DNA from: Varroa destructor | Taxonomy: Eukaryota; Arthropoda; Arachnida; Mesostigmata; Varroidae | NCBI RefSeq assembly: GCF_002443255.2 | Contig: NW_019211456.1 | Span: 56,804,982 to 56,868,981, forward strand | Direction: 5' to 3' | Length of the DNA: 64,000 nucleotides | Part shown: positions 38,025 through 49,106 of the stretch, piece after piece | Layout: each line of letters begins with the position of its first letter | Position numbering within the stretch: the stretch's first letter is position 1 | The notes under the pieces: generated by a model | Database searches by the model: none | Told to the model about the DNA's origin: nothing | What the model saw: the letters and a program-made list of their open reading frames with translations, nothing else | Program-made: the position numbers and the translations under genes

Positions 38025-40135
38025 CTTTTCCTTCGTTTTTGTATGATGTCCAGAAAAAACAGCGGTAGCCGAAATCACAAACTCGAACCACAATCCCAAA
38101 AACGAAGAACACTCAGCAAGCTCTCAGACATTTATCGATCTAGTGTTTGGACATATTTTAGCTATAATATTCCACACCTAGAGAATGGCGCCTTTTCAGT
38201 CTCACGAGACGTACTGTCAATATTAAAGAGCACTAACAGTAATACATCGATCACTAACAGAACAACTGCACCCGTCGAAGCCAAGATCAACACGTACACC
38301 GAAACTCATGTTGCACGACCATTGCGCACCGACGTTGCATAGAAATAGATAGGGATATGAATCGATTAGCTGTAAGATGGCCAACAACACGGACAAAAAC
38401 ACTAATATCACGTTATTCTGCTACTCTGTTCCGTATTTTTTGGTACCTCCAACGATAACAACAGCACAAATGTTTTGATATTTTTCACCTAGTATCTGAC
38501 GATCAGCTGCGAGAAAACGTTCTGTGTCCTGAATGACGCTCGGCTGTTGGTTAGTTGGGGAGTAAGTATGTGAGCAGGCAACAATGACGACCAACAAGGA
38601 CCTCCAGAACCATCGTCTCGGTCTCTGTAATTAAGCAATCACTGTTGTGGATACACAACGCACACAAAAGCGAAAGATGAAAACGGTTTCTAGCAGTCGG
38701 ACAACGGAGAGGCAAATGAAGACAACTAATAATAATAACGATGATAGTAGCCATACTACTGACTACCGGTGTGGGAAGCACTAGTCGTCTGCTACGATTC
38801 AGGAGCGCATTAAATGGTTTAAATAGCGGCAAGAAGTTAGTCCACTGTCGTTAATATATATCTGTGACAGTCGGAAGGATAGTTTTAGCAAATTCTAACG
38901 ACGAACACTTTTGATTCAATGTTTTTTTCCCACCTTACTCGGCTTGATATTAGGAGTCCACACAAACGAGCAGCTAGCTAAAATTCGACGGTTCTTTTCG
39001 TCGTCCTTTGCTACGATGAACATACGGAACATCGTCTCTTATTTTTTAACTTTTATTTAATCATCATGTTTGCTTGGATTTAAAGGATTAGTGGATTTAG
39101 TATCCAACGTTGATTCTACACGAATTTACTTTCATCTCGACTGGTCTTGGAAGCACAATTCAGAAGACCTCTTTGCCTCAATCAAGGTTCAAATCAGTGA
39201 TTGAGTCAGTATTATATTACTGTTATTTTTTTTTGATGCATTTGCCGCACTAAAATAAATTGTACTAAAATAAAGTTGTATAAAGAAGGGGATCAGTGCG
39301 ACGTAAAGGTTCAATAATCAAAGTCGCGACAAGGTAGTAATCATACCGACAGCAATGGACGATGCACTGCATGCGTCGGCAGATGTCTCCTGGATCATGC
39401 CAATCCGCTACCATGAGCCTCATAAGCGATTGCGTCCATAGAGCTCGGCACACGACAATAAATTTGGCAGCTTAACTTAGTTGATCTTTTTCGACCATAA
39501 TGCGTAATCACACCGGCCAGGGAAAAAGTAGAGTAGATTGGCACAGAATTATTTTCAAGCCAATGAATTAATTGTTTGTAAGCTAGGCTTTCGTACAAAT
39601 CGAACCGCTTTTATAGATCCTTATAAAAAAAATGGCGAAAAAGTTGACAGATTTTCTTAGTAATGGTGCGGAGTTTACAAACGCGCATTTTATTCTGCAT
39701 ATGCCGATACATACCATAGGTTATGAGTAATTAAATGACAGAAGCTGAAATGCACATGTTATGTTCAATACCTAATCCAGGAACTTAAGCCGCCGCTGAT
39801 TGCGCCAGAGATGACGAAAGGGTGACTATTCCAGTCAGCCTTGTAAATGTATGATAAACCACTTTCTAAAATATCCTGTCTGAATAAGGATTTACATGGT
39901 CGTATCTTAGCTATTTGAAACGTCACCGGTCCTCTCGCAAAAGTTATCTTCAATTTTTACTAAAAAGACAACAGTGTGCTTTGCAAAGGAGAGTTCCTTT
40001 AACAACGAAAGACGCTCTTTCGAGTCACATGAGAATCAGAAATAAATAATTATCCAGAATAGTTTAGCGGGTAGAGGAAGTCAAGTGGTTTCTAAACCGT
40101 TTCTGGCGACATAGAAAGAGTTTGTTATGCCTTAA

Positions 40136-40330
40136 ATGCGCATTCCTTTGTTGTTTCTTCTCGGTGGCTGTGTACTTATAATTTACATTACATACTTAAT
40201 CTCGTCATTAATGGCTTATTTAAGAGAATTAACTGTGGACTTACGCGAAATTACGCCACCTGTCACTCCCTTCAAAGCATGGAAACAGTTTGTATTACAC
40301 GAAGCCAGATTTGGAAATTTGGTAGGCTGA
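40136..40330 (+). other. Short ORF with hydrophobic N-terminus, 64 codons
   Basis: ATG-initiated, starting MRIPLLFLLGGCVLIIYITY, with a hydrophobic run over residues about 4-27 that could be a signal anchor, followed by a mildly charged tail. There is no recognisable family and no clear promoter. Hydrophobic ORFs arise easily in T-rich DNA, so this is weak. Confidence 0.15.
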
Positions 40331-40530
40331 AGCTATTTTCCCAGATCCAGATTGTGATGAAAGCGTGATCGTCGAGTAATCATTCTGCGTGTGTATGATT
40401 GTGGCGCTACTTATGCATAAGGCTCTGGGAAATTCGAAATATCTGACAGAATTGACCATTTCCTTTTTAGGTAATATCTTGTAATAACAGTTGGCCCTGA
40501 TACGGAGTGCAAGCAATCGCATCTACTTAC

Positions 40531-40640
40531 GTTTGAATTAATCGGACATTGTCATCAAAGTCGCTTTCCTCCCTGTTTGAAACCATTCTTTCGCTTGATC
40601 CCTCTGTGGTCGGTGGACTAATAATAGTCACGCAAATAGC
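40531..40640 (-). other. Orphan internal exon candidate
   Basis: Bounded by a good acceptor (TG-rich tract then TTCAG) and a near-consensus donor (AAAC-GTAAGT). It is open for 36 codons reading SPPTTEGSSERMVSNREESD and on to DDNVRLIQ, starting in phase 0 and ending in phase 2. The phase does not fit the TAB2-like exon 1 at 38024, so it is either a non-coding 5' exon of that gene, an exon of an unseen gene or chance. Confidence 0.3.
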
Positions 40641-42854
40641 CTGAACACACACGCACACACATACAGATGTTTCCATCTGCGTTGGAATCAATTGGCGAGG
40701 AGCGAATTCATCTTGGTTGCATAACAATTTCATAACAAATACGCTAGAAAGTCTGCATTGTCTATGGTTTTATGTTGATCAAAAACTTTTGTGATCACAA
40801 CAACTTGATATTCGGTTTAGGTCATTTGGTCTAAGTTTTTTCCTTCATGGTCTTCAACCTGCCAAGTTTCGTTCTTACAGTGCTTCCTCAATTAGCAAAA
40901 CGTTATTTCGCCTATCAATTATAGATGGATTCCATGAGCTACTCAGAGGAAACTACGCACCATTAGCCAACATTAATACGTTAGAAAACGGTAATATACG
41001 ATTAAAGATTGGTTTAAAGTTAAAATTAAACTAATTTCTAATCAGAGCCCAAAAATACGATGCCTCGGGTTTCGTAGGTGAGAATGACACAGCACGGGAC
41101 AAATACTTTAGCAGTGAAGCCTGAGTTATGTATTAGCCCTTAATTTTCTTGATCCTACGACTATAAACTAATTGAACCTTATGGACGGATAATGAGGTTA
41201 GAGGTACTACGAACCGGCGTTGATGTTTTTTGCCCGTCGGACTCCGGATAAGTTGATTCAGTTAATTCGACGAAACTGATTAAGGAACTACAACATTCAA
41301 GACCACTCGATCGTATTTTCTATACTGATACTGAGAGCTGTTTCATCGTTCGAAACCATTATGCTGCCTATTAGTATAGGATCTGTCCTTCTTTGTTCCT
41401 CTATATGCATCGAGAATTACCAAGTGCTTTTAGGATAACGGATTTATTCATCCAGACACCTACTCCGATCTTCCGATATAAACTCGTTTGTGGTTGACTC
41501 CTAATCCCCGACAATTTCCCGTGCGTGCAAACTCCTACAGGGCGATTTGTGAAGAGAATTATACTAATCTAGTAGTGATGAAGCACAAAGCATTTGGTAA
41601 TGAGTTACTGAATGTAAATGTCGTTGAAGGTAAGACCGTAGTGGTACAAGTAGACTACAATCTTGCTTCATGTGTCTGCTATGATCACAAACTCGCAGTT
41701 ATTATATCTGTTTATACTCAAGTTGTCTCAAGTGTTCATTGCCTGGCAATAATTGTCCTAAACCATGTATTCAACAAATTGTAAATGAGGAAATCATAGG
41801 GAAACTACAGTGTCGCTGTCATCGTTATGATTTAAAGGTTGCGCTCAAAGATCTTAAAAACCAAATTGCAACTTCTCTCAGAAACCTAATAACATGTAAT
41901 ATGGACTTCAAATCTCTATCAGTTGAAGCAATCGATTTGGAGTTTCATCTCTCAGCTGCATTTTCGATCCAGTCAATAACTGATAAACTGTAGAAACAAA
42001 TAGAAAAATGATCATGAAAAATATGAGCAGTCTCAGAATAGTTCCCTGGTACGGAGAATTTCGTGTAATTTTAATTCGAATGTATTGAATGCCGAACAAT
42101 CGTGCTTCTACGTCGGTGTCCATTGAGGGAGCTACTATTTATTTAACCTTACCAGATGACTACATGAATCTGATTGTCAAAAGTGTGGAGAAGCTACGAC
42201 AGCCCAAAGAATAGATGACGGCATTAGTTTAACGCCCGCGATTTTGACCACTTAGCCACATATCTCGGCAGAATACCGAAAATTTAAGCGATTCTGACAC
42301 TAAAACATTATAAACCAAACGGTATTCTATTTTTTTTCTAATTTGAGTTTAGTTGAATCATTCGACAGAACTTACTCGTTTAAGCACACTTTACAAATTC
42401 CCAAATAATATGAATTAAGGAAAATATACTGGAAGTTTTCTTTAAGCGATATGCGATTACAATACAGTGCACGAATATTCATCGCAATATAATATAGTAA
42501 GTTACTTCGATGCATAGTATATTTAGAGTTTTTATATAGTATGTTAGAATTAAGACCTCCAAGAATTAATGATCGAGTGAAGAGATGGGAACTTGTCGCC
42601 TCGAAGCAGCCGCAATAGATAGGTTAAAATATCTAATGTAGGTCGTAATGTAAAAACTTTGCAACTGAGAGCAGCTCCTAAGAAATCGAAACTTTGTAAA
42701 TTAAACATAATTCATAATGTTTATGCTTCGAATAATTATGGTATTTACGTTGGGTTTAAACAATTTCTCCACACGACTAAAAAGTTCTTAGGAAACTCTT
42801 AGTAAAATAGCTTGCCCTCAAACAAATAAATAAAACCAATTTATACACAAATTT

Positions 42855-43033
42855 TTAGATTTTTTTCCTCATTGCTATAAATCGCTGTCTGCTGACTGCA
42901 GCGATCTGTTCGCGGTACACCGCCCTCTCCAGCCCTTTCCTCCTCAACTCAACGATGCCTTTGTTGATATCGTCGGGTTGGTCCTGTGTTGATGGTAAAA
43001 CCCTCTCCCAACTTGTCGCTATCGGCTGATCCA
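42855..43033 (-). other. Orphan terminal exon candidate, 58 codons plus stop
   Basis: A strong acceptor (TTCTCATTTTTACAAAACAG) is followed by a GC-richer block in one open frame: VDQPIATSWERVLPSTQDQP, then a basic helix-like segment with ELRRKGLERAVYREQ and ending FIAMRKKI before TAA. The composition contrasts sharply with the AT-rich surroundings. I do not recognise the protein and found no upstream exon; a retrocopy fragment is an alternative. Confidence 0.35.
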
Positions 43034-46000
43034 CTGTTTTGTAAAAATGAGAAGATCTAATCATTTAGGCCGTTCGAAAGTTCTATCCGATTGAGGAGAT
43101 CATTCGTCTGAGTGGGGCGCTTATTCGTATACAATTGAGCGGCTGTGCATATGCTTGTGATTCCAGAAAAAATTTGGAAGTATCCTACTTCTTTGAAAGG
43201 GCGTTGATCGAATCACAGGTTCGTCACATTCGATTTCTCTGTACTTCTTCGTGGTAAGAAAGTGCGAAACATTACTGGCCGTATCTGGAAAAGATGACCC
43301 TACATTCAAACGAGCATATATCATTTTACCTGTTTTAATCTCGCAAATCCTATGTCGAAGAAGAAGAGATATGTCGAAGAAAATTATGTGTATTAACTGT
43401 TCTTCTAATGATATAAGTGCAAATATAAAAATAAATTGTACAGCGCAAAGTGCTCGTGAATGCTTAACAAGCTTAGATTCGTTATCGTTATGTTACTTAT
43501 AGTGTCCGTAGGCTATGGTTAGCCCCCGTGATAGCTTCGTAAGTAAGCTATGTGGCTGCTAATCTTAGGGATACGTTGTAATCTACGTTCGAGGTGAACA
43601 GAGCTCATTTTGTACTGGGACCCAACCAGTCGTCTAATGGAATGCCTGACGGCGATACCGGACGTAAAACTCGAAAACTAGCTACAATATAGTAGCTGCT
43701 CCGAACGATGGAGCAGTGAGCTTTTTACTGGTGTTGGGGATGCCGCTGAGAGAGTTAACGTGAACGAGTGGATTCAAAGCATATGATGCCCAGCTTGTGC
43801 ATTCGAATGTCTACGATTTCACCTTCTCGGATATGTTACTTACTGTTAGAGACCGTCGATTAATCTACTTGGCTATCTTTAATTGTGTCTTCATCTGTTT
43901 ATTTTATTAGCATCGTTCCTTAATGCGAGCTGCTAGAGACGTTCTATCATGGCATGTGGTGTGCCACTCATTTTGACAACCGACCGAATTTATTGTGAAG
44001 AATGGCATCTCCTTTTACCTCTTTCCATTTCATTAACGTTATCGCACCGACAGAGTGATAACGGTAACCAAACGTAAACTAACATCTATGGGTTACCCTC
44101 TAGATTAAATTCACCAAAATTTGAAGTGCGGTTTAGAGTAACTTTAAGTTGTTTGTCCTTTCCGTCGTTCCGTGATTATTAGAGCTGAGCCACATGTACG
44201 TGTTAGAGCGGACTAAATATTTTGAGCTTACGGGGCTGAAATCTTGACATTAGTAGAGCTGTCATGAAACGAATAGAACATTATACCGGGCCTCCCCGTT
44301 TCGTACAGCAAGTTATAGTTAAAAAAAAATGTTTTTCAGTTTTCAGGCCGTTAGGCATTACTTAGGACAAGACAATTTTGTACAGCACGAAATCATAGTT
44401 GTAAGGTTCTTATTTCAAATAGCATTTTTTTCGGCAGTAGGCAAATCGCGGGAAGTAATCACAGGTCGAGACAGTAAGTGAGCTTCGAAGCTGTATCAGA
44501 ACTGATATAAATTTGCGAATATACATTAGGTCATTTAAGTTTACATGTGTTGTTACAAGCTTTAACTAAAGACTATACCTTGGGAAACTGTAAACGTAGT
44601 AGAAGTTAAATTTTATTCATAATTTATAGAAGTTTGGACACTCAAATAAGACAAATCTTACTGTTTAAAGTTAAAAAAAAGTGTAGTTTTTTTTTTTCTT
44701 TTTTTGAAGCTCCGTTCTTAACAAATGTACTAAACTTTGCGTGTGGTCATTAATGTTACAGAGAGTTATGTTTCAGTACGTAGATATTAGCAGTGCCATT
44801 TGAAGTGATACTCAAATGCAGTACCAGACGTAAAAATAAATTTATATATATATATAAATGACTTGTCCGGAACAACATATCCAGTATTCTTCAGTAAGAA
44901 ATTTTCGTATAAAATGTGTATCGATATTTGAATTTTTAAATATCTTTAAAAAAAATTTCAGCTTTGAATCACGGCGCAGTGCTATACCACTAGGCATCCG
45001 ATTGTGGAAATCAAGCCCATGCGTGCCGAAACTGAAAACAAAAAACACCATTTTTTGATCGTTTAGCAGCGCTACCTCTACGATAATTCTAAAAGAAATT
45101 GACATTAGGAAGACATGTGGTCCAAGGAAGTTTGAAAGATCGAGTTATTGTCGTTTCTAAATTTCTAATTCTAAACAGGTTAGACGAATTAAAAAATTGA
45201 TGGTCGTCACGCTCTGAAATAAATAGTTATGGTGCTTTATTTATGATGCTATCAGAATAGCATTCCAAGGTACAATGATCAGTTGAAGCTAACACTAATA
45301 AAACTGATAATAATATTCTTGATCGTTCTAAGTTTATGATCGGTAATTCTGTTATATCATGTACAATCTATTCACCTGAACCTTTCTAGAGCATTGAAAC
45401 AAATCGCTGCTTTATTTTTCGCCACGGACCGAAACTGCATGCACACGTAGAGTCACGCTGATGGTTTTTATGCGAAATTAACATATTGAACTGCGGCACT
45501 GCTAACGTCGTGTAGTTGTAAATCAAAAAAATGAAAGAAGGAACTATTCAATAGAAAGGTACAAATTGAACTTTTTTTTCTGTAATAAAAGGTTAAATAC
45601 ACATTGTCCTAGGTCGGTAGTTGTTTAACGACTACAAGAAAGATTGCAACGTAAAACCTAGTTAGGATGCAGAACTCCGAGCGAATATGTCGCTTAAGTA
45701 AACAGATACACACTTGATTTTCGAGGCAGACCAGTGAGTCAATCTGAGCCGACGGCCGGTAACTCACTGTAAGATCAAAGTAAGCACTGATCGCGAGCAT
45801 TTGGCTTGTAGAAGCCCATATGGGTGGAGAGGGGTCAGTAGACGTTTAACGTGGCAAACCCAGATTAGGATAGGCAACCAAACATTAGAGCGTCAGGCTT
45901 ACTAGGAAGCTTCCTATCAGTCTCCCTCACCCATCTGAGAAACTCTGAGACGGGTTTTGCTTATTTCATGGTATGGACTTCTTGTGTGAATAGGTTTCTA

Positions 46001-46957
46001 GCACCGGGAACTAGTGAATATAACAATGGCCATAGAGTAATAGTAGCGTCTGTTGCCAGATAGCTGCCGACTGAGCCACATTGTAAAGGCGTGGTCTAGA
46101 TGTGTTAAGGTGTGTATGTGATTAGGTTAAAATCGAGTGTATCTAATTTATTTTTACATTTGTGGAGTTAAAAACATGGTACTTTATGATGCCGATGATT
46201 ACTTTATGATGCAAACTAGATGTCGTTCATTCTATTTTTTTTTTGGAGTGTTTTGATGTTTAATATGCAACTTCGCGACATAATAGCAACCGGCATAGTA
46301 TGAACTTGCTGTCACGTGTTTTTTTTTTTTATTAGTGCGGTTGGTTTTAAGCGCCGTGTGTGCAGCTATAATATAAACAAATTTCAGAGTCGCCCTGAAG
46401 TAGTATTAAGGACCGAAATTTAAGATGAGCAAAGATAATTATTAAAACGAAGTAATTACAGTTCGGTAGATGTATCTTTCAATTTCAAAGGAGGATATCA
46501 ATATAGGAGTTATGGAAGACAGAAACTAACGCCAGTTGAAAAATGATAATGAACCTTGAACTAACGAAACAAAGACAATCTAAGATTTGAAGGCTGATAT
46601 TCACAAATACTGTTATCGATGCTATTAAATCAACATATGATTTTATACAAGTACGTCTCGATTGTTGGTTTGTTATTACATTTACTATGAAAGTGAGTGA
46701 AAGTAAGCACATTGAAAGTCATAGAATTCAACGAAGTAATCGCTCATATAATCAACAATAGTATCGGACATACGCGATAGACATGTTGCGTTAAATAGGA
46801 ATGCTATTTAAACGTTAATAAAACTAAAGTGCTCGTTAGTACAAAGAGTGTTCATAGAAGGCATATCAAAGGGTTTGCGTTTGTTTAAAGTTAAAAATTT
46901 AACTTAAATTTACTCGAATAGAGACTAATAGCAATATTTGTACATATTTAAGGTATA
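43034..46957. other. Intergenic stretch upstream of the SETD3-like gene
   Basis: No supported gene. Contents are AT-rich DNA, poly-T runs and a 14-bp palindrome around an AAGCTT (45903-45916). The promoter of the SETD3-like gene should lie at the right end but shows no clear core element. Confidence 0.45.
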
Positions 46958-47048
46958 ATGGGTAAGCACAAAAACAGGAATAGGTCGGCCACGATCACAA
47001 ACCCGGAGACTGCGGAACTCATCAGGGTGATAGACAAGATTTTTGAGC
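46958..47048 (+). CDS. SETD3: SETD3-like exon 1
   Basis: ATG at 46958, 30 codons plus 1 base, Lys/Arg/Asn-rich start as in SETD3, then PETAELIRVIDKIFE. The donor is GTAAGT, a perfect consensus, in phase 1. Confidence 0.8.
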
Positions 47049-49106
47049 GTAAGTTTAGTATAACATGCTCATGGCTGAGAGGACCATTTACTTAATTTAA
47101 TTTTCGCATCAACCAGGAGCGCAATTCTTGTTTTCGCTAAATTAAATAACTATGTTTGGTAATAAATCTGGTCTTGTCGCGTTACGGTAACACAAATATC
47201 AGTCAGTTTGCTAATGTGAAGTTTTAGAAAACAAATTTACTAGGAATAGGTTATAGTACCGTTTATGTGTTATGCTTTGTTGGGACGCAAGCGCATATAT
47301 TCTCTTTAGAGACTTTAGCAGCACATAGTAATTTGACAAGTGTGTTTATCAAAAATTAAGATAATTAATCGTATCTTTTTAAGAACTCGAGCTTGAAATC
47401 TTAGCAGCAGAACTAATTAGAATCGTGGTTCTTTCTTCAGTGACCGTGCAGGATGTCAATGAATTATCTCGTGATCTTCTTGAAAATTTTGGCCGGATCA
47501 GAACTCTTGTGGAACGTGCGCGATGCCTCGAAAAAAAATTCGATGAAGTACCGGTACGTTCAGAAACTGCAATGCGGGAGTTGGTTGATTGGGGAATTCG
47601 TCGCGGCTGTTTTGTACGAGGAATCCAACTGCGGCGCTTAAAGGAATCAACATTGGACGAGTATGGAGTGTTCTGTACGGACTCGCTCCAGGTAAGAGCT
47701 GACAAGGCGAGGCAATCTGCAGTCGAAATGAGGTCATCCACTTATTTAAAATCAATTTTCCGTTTTTAACGATGCTCCAAAAGCTCTTTCGTCTGGTTTT
47801 TACTCGCTCTCGTAAAAAAAGCCAGTATGATTCCAATCTAAAGGACAGTTTGGTTGGCGGTCACTGCACATTTGATTAATAGTTTTCAGAATCAATTGAA
47901 GTTTCAGTCGCTTCTGGACGTTATCTATTGTGATATGATTTCTTTTAGGATTCTGACATCTTCTTGTCGGTGCCATTGGACCTGATGCTTACGTCGGACC
48001 ATGCGCTTGAGCGAAGTGGTTCCTTGTCACCTCTATTAAGAAATGATGCGATTTGCTCTCACATGTCAAACGTCTGCCTTTCGCTTTTACTGCTTAACGA
48101 GCTCGCTAAAAACGAACAGGTAACAGAAAATAACTGAGGTGATGAAGTCCATTTTTATTAATATTAAGACTATATTGCATTAATGGACGAAGTGTACTAT
48201 ACGAAAGCTCTCTAGTAGAAAAAACTGTATTAACGTTTTCGTCCCGTTGTATCAGGAGGACGTTGGATCATTTATATATCTAGAAAATAGATTTGGCATC
48301 GATGATTTACGGACGAAATTTAGTGAACGAAAATGTTTTTGGTAATGTTGATGTAACGTATTTCAGAGTTTTTGGCATAAATATATTTCCTGCCTACCAG
48401 CGCATTATTCAACGATCTTATACTTTAACGAGGATGAAATGCGTCTTCTTAGCGGATCGGCTACGCTTGGTGAGAAAGCAGACACTTATTTTAAATGATT
48501 ATATATTTTTTTTTGCTAGGTGCACATTGCCGATGCAAATCATAGGAAATACTTTGTTTAAATCACCGCCTAAACTGTTCGCTAAAAGGGTATGAAGGTT
48601 TGAGTTGCATTTCCCCTTAAATCCTAAGTATGCTCTAGTTCTGCTGACATTTTGATGTTCAGCATTTGATTAGCTGGGACACGTTTAAATGTTTTCAAGG
48701 GAATTTTCATATTACGACTCACGCAGTTGTCTTGAGTTCAATTATCCGATAACGAATGATTCATTCCACAGAAGTTCTACAAATTTCGAAGTTAGTTGCC
48801 GCTGTGGGCATATTTGGCATTATTATAATGTTATACAGTGTAATGAAAATCACTTATTATTATAGAAGATCGTTGATTTATAGTGCTGGACGTAAGGTAT
48901 CTGAGTTTTTAGAGCCTCTTTATTACAGTGTGACCAAAAGTAATTTTTTTCTTGTCTCTCTCTCTCTTATATACTCCCACAGAGGAGGCATGTAAGCTGT
49001 ATCGGTCGATTGCACGTCAGTACGCGTATTTCAAAAAGAAGTTTCTTACGGAACCGAAATGGAGAGCGCTGCCGGCTATGAAAATATTCACATATGAGGC
49101 GTACAG
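46958..49106 (+). CDS. SETD3: SETD3-type actin-histidine N-methyltransferase, N-terminal half (five exons)
   Basis: Five exons join in matching phases and give 246 codons plus 2 bases. The product aligns with human SETD3 from the Lys-rich start MGKHKNRNRS, through NFGRIRTLVERARCLEKKFD, the SET-N strand block ending EYGVFCTDSLQ, the LSVPLDLMLT block, SFWHKYISCLPAHYS and FNEDEMRLLSG, to ARQYAYFKKKFL and FTYEAYR. That corresponds to about human residue 245 of 594. SETD3 methylates a histidine of actin using S-adenosylmethionine in the cytosol. The rest of the SET domain, with the catalytic WDMCNH region, and the Rubisco-LSMT-type substrate-binding domain were not found in the 15 kb downstream. 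The gene is either truncated, split by a very long intron that would enclose the minus-strand membrane-protein gene, or mis-assembled. Confidence 0.8.
47441..47691 (+). CDS. SETD3: SETD3-like exon 2
   Basis: Acceptor GGTTCTTTCTTCAG, donor CAG-GTAAGA. Phase 1 in, phase 0 out. It contains IRTLVERARCLEKKFDEVPV and the start of the SET fold ending EYGVFCTDSLQ. Confidence 0.85.
47949..48119 (+). CDS. SETD3: SETD3-like exon 3
   Basis: Acceptor TTTCTTTTAG, donor CAG-GTAACA, 57 codons, phase 0 at both ends. It contains FLSVPLDLMLT, aligned with the SETD3 FLWVPRKLLMT block, and a Leu-rich helix SNVCLSLLLLNELAKNEQ. Confidence 0.85.
48367..48469 (+). CDS. SETD3: SETD3-like exon 4
   Basis: Acceptor ACGTATTTCAG, donor TTG-GTGAGA, phase 0 in and phase 1 out. 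It reads SFWHKYISCLPAHYSTILYF then NEDEMRLLSGSATL, a near column-by-column match to SETD3. Confidence 0.85.
48983..49106 (+). CDS. SETD3: SETD3-like exon 5 (last one found)
   Basis: Acceptor CCCACAG, donor ACAG-GTTAGT, phase 1 in and phase 2 out. It contains SIARQYAYFKKKFL and MKIFTYEAYR, the latter equal to SETD3 FTYEDYR. The next exon should begin with one base and TGG; none was found on reading downstream. Reading through the donor keeps a frame open to about 49236, which would give a truncated protein. Confidence 0.8.

Larger units (their letters stand above)
38025..42854. other. Intergenic stretch upstream of the TAB2-like gene
   Basis: No complete gene found. It should contain the TAB2 promoter and any 5' UTR exons. 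It also holds an orphan splice-bounded exon candidate (40531-40640, minus) and a short hydrophobic ORF (40136-40330, plus). Frames at 41488-41784 and 41739-41993 are unrecognised. Confidence 0.4.

Noticed and set aside
37927..38112. Longer minus-strand frame across the first TAB2-like exon
   Set aside because: It is in a different frame from the CUE-encoding one; the CUE frame is supported by homology and splice phase.
38043..38342. Plus-strand ATG frame of 99 codons next to the first TAB2-like exon
   Set aside because: Partly overlaps the 5' UTR region of the opposite-strand gene; sequence is low in protein-like features.
43505..43610. tRNA-like text with box A and box B resemblance
   Set aside because: The spacing is too long and no cloverleaf can be drawn.
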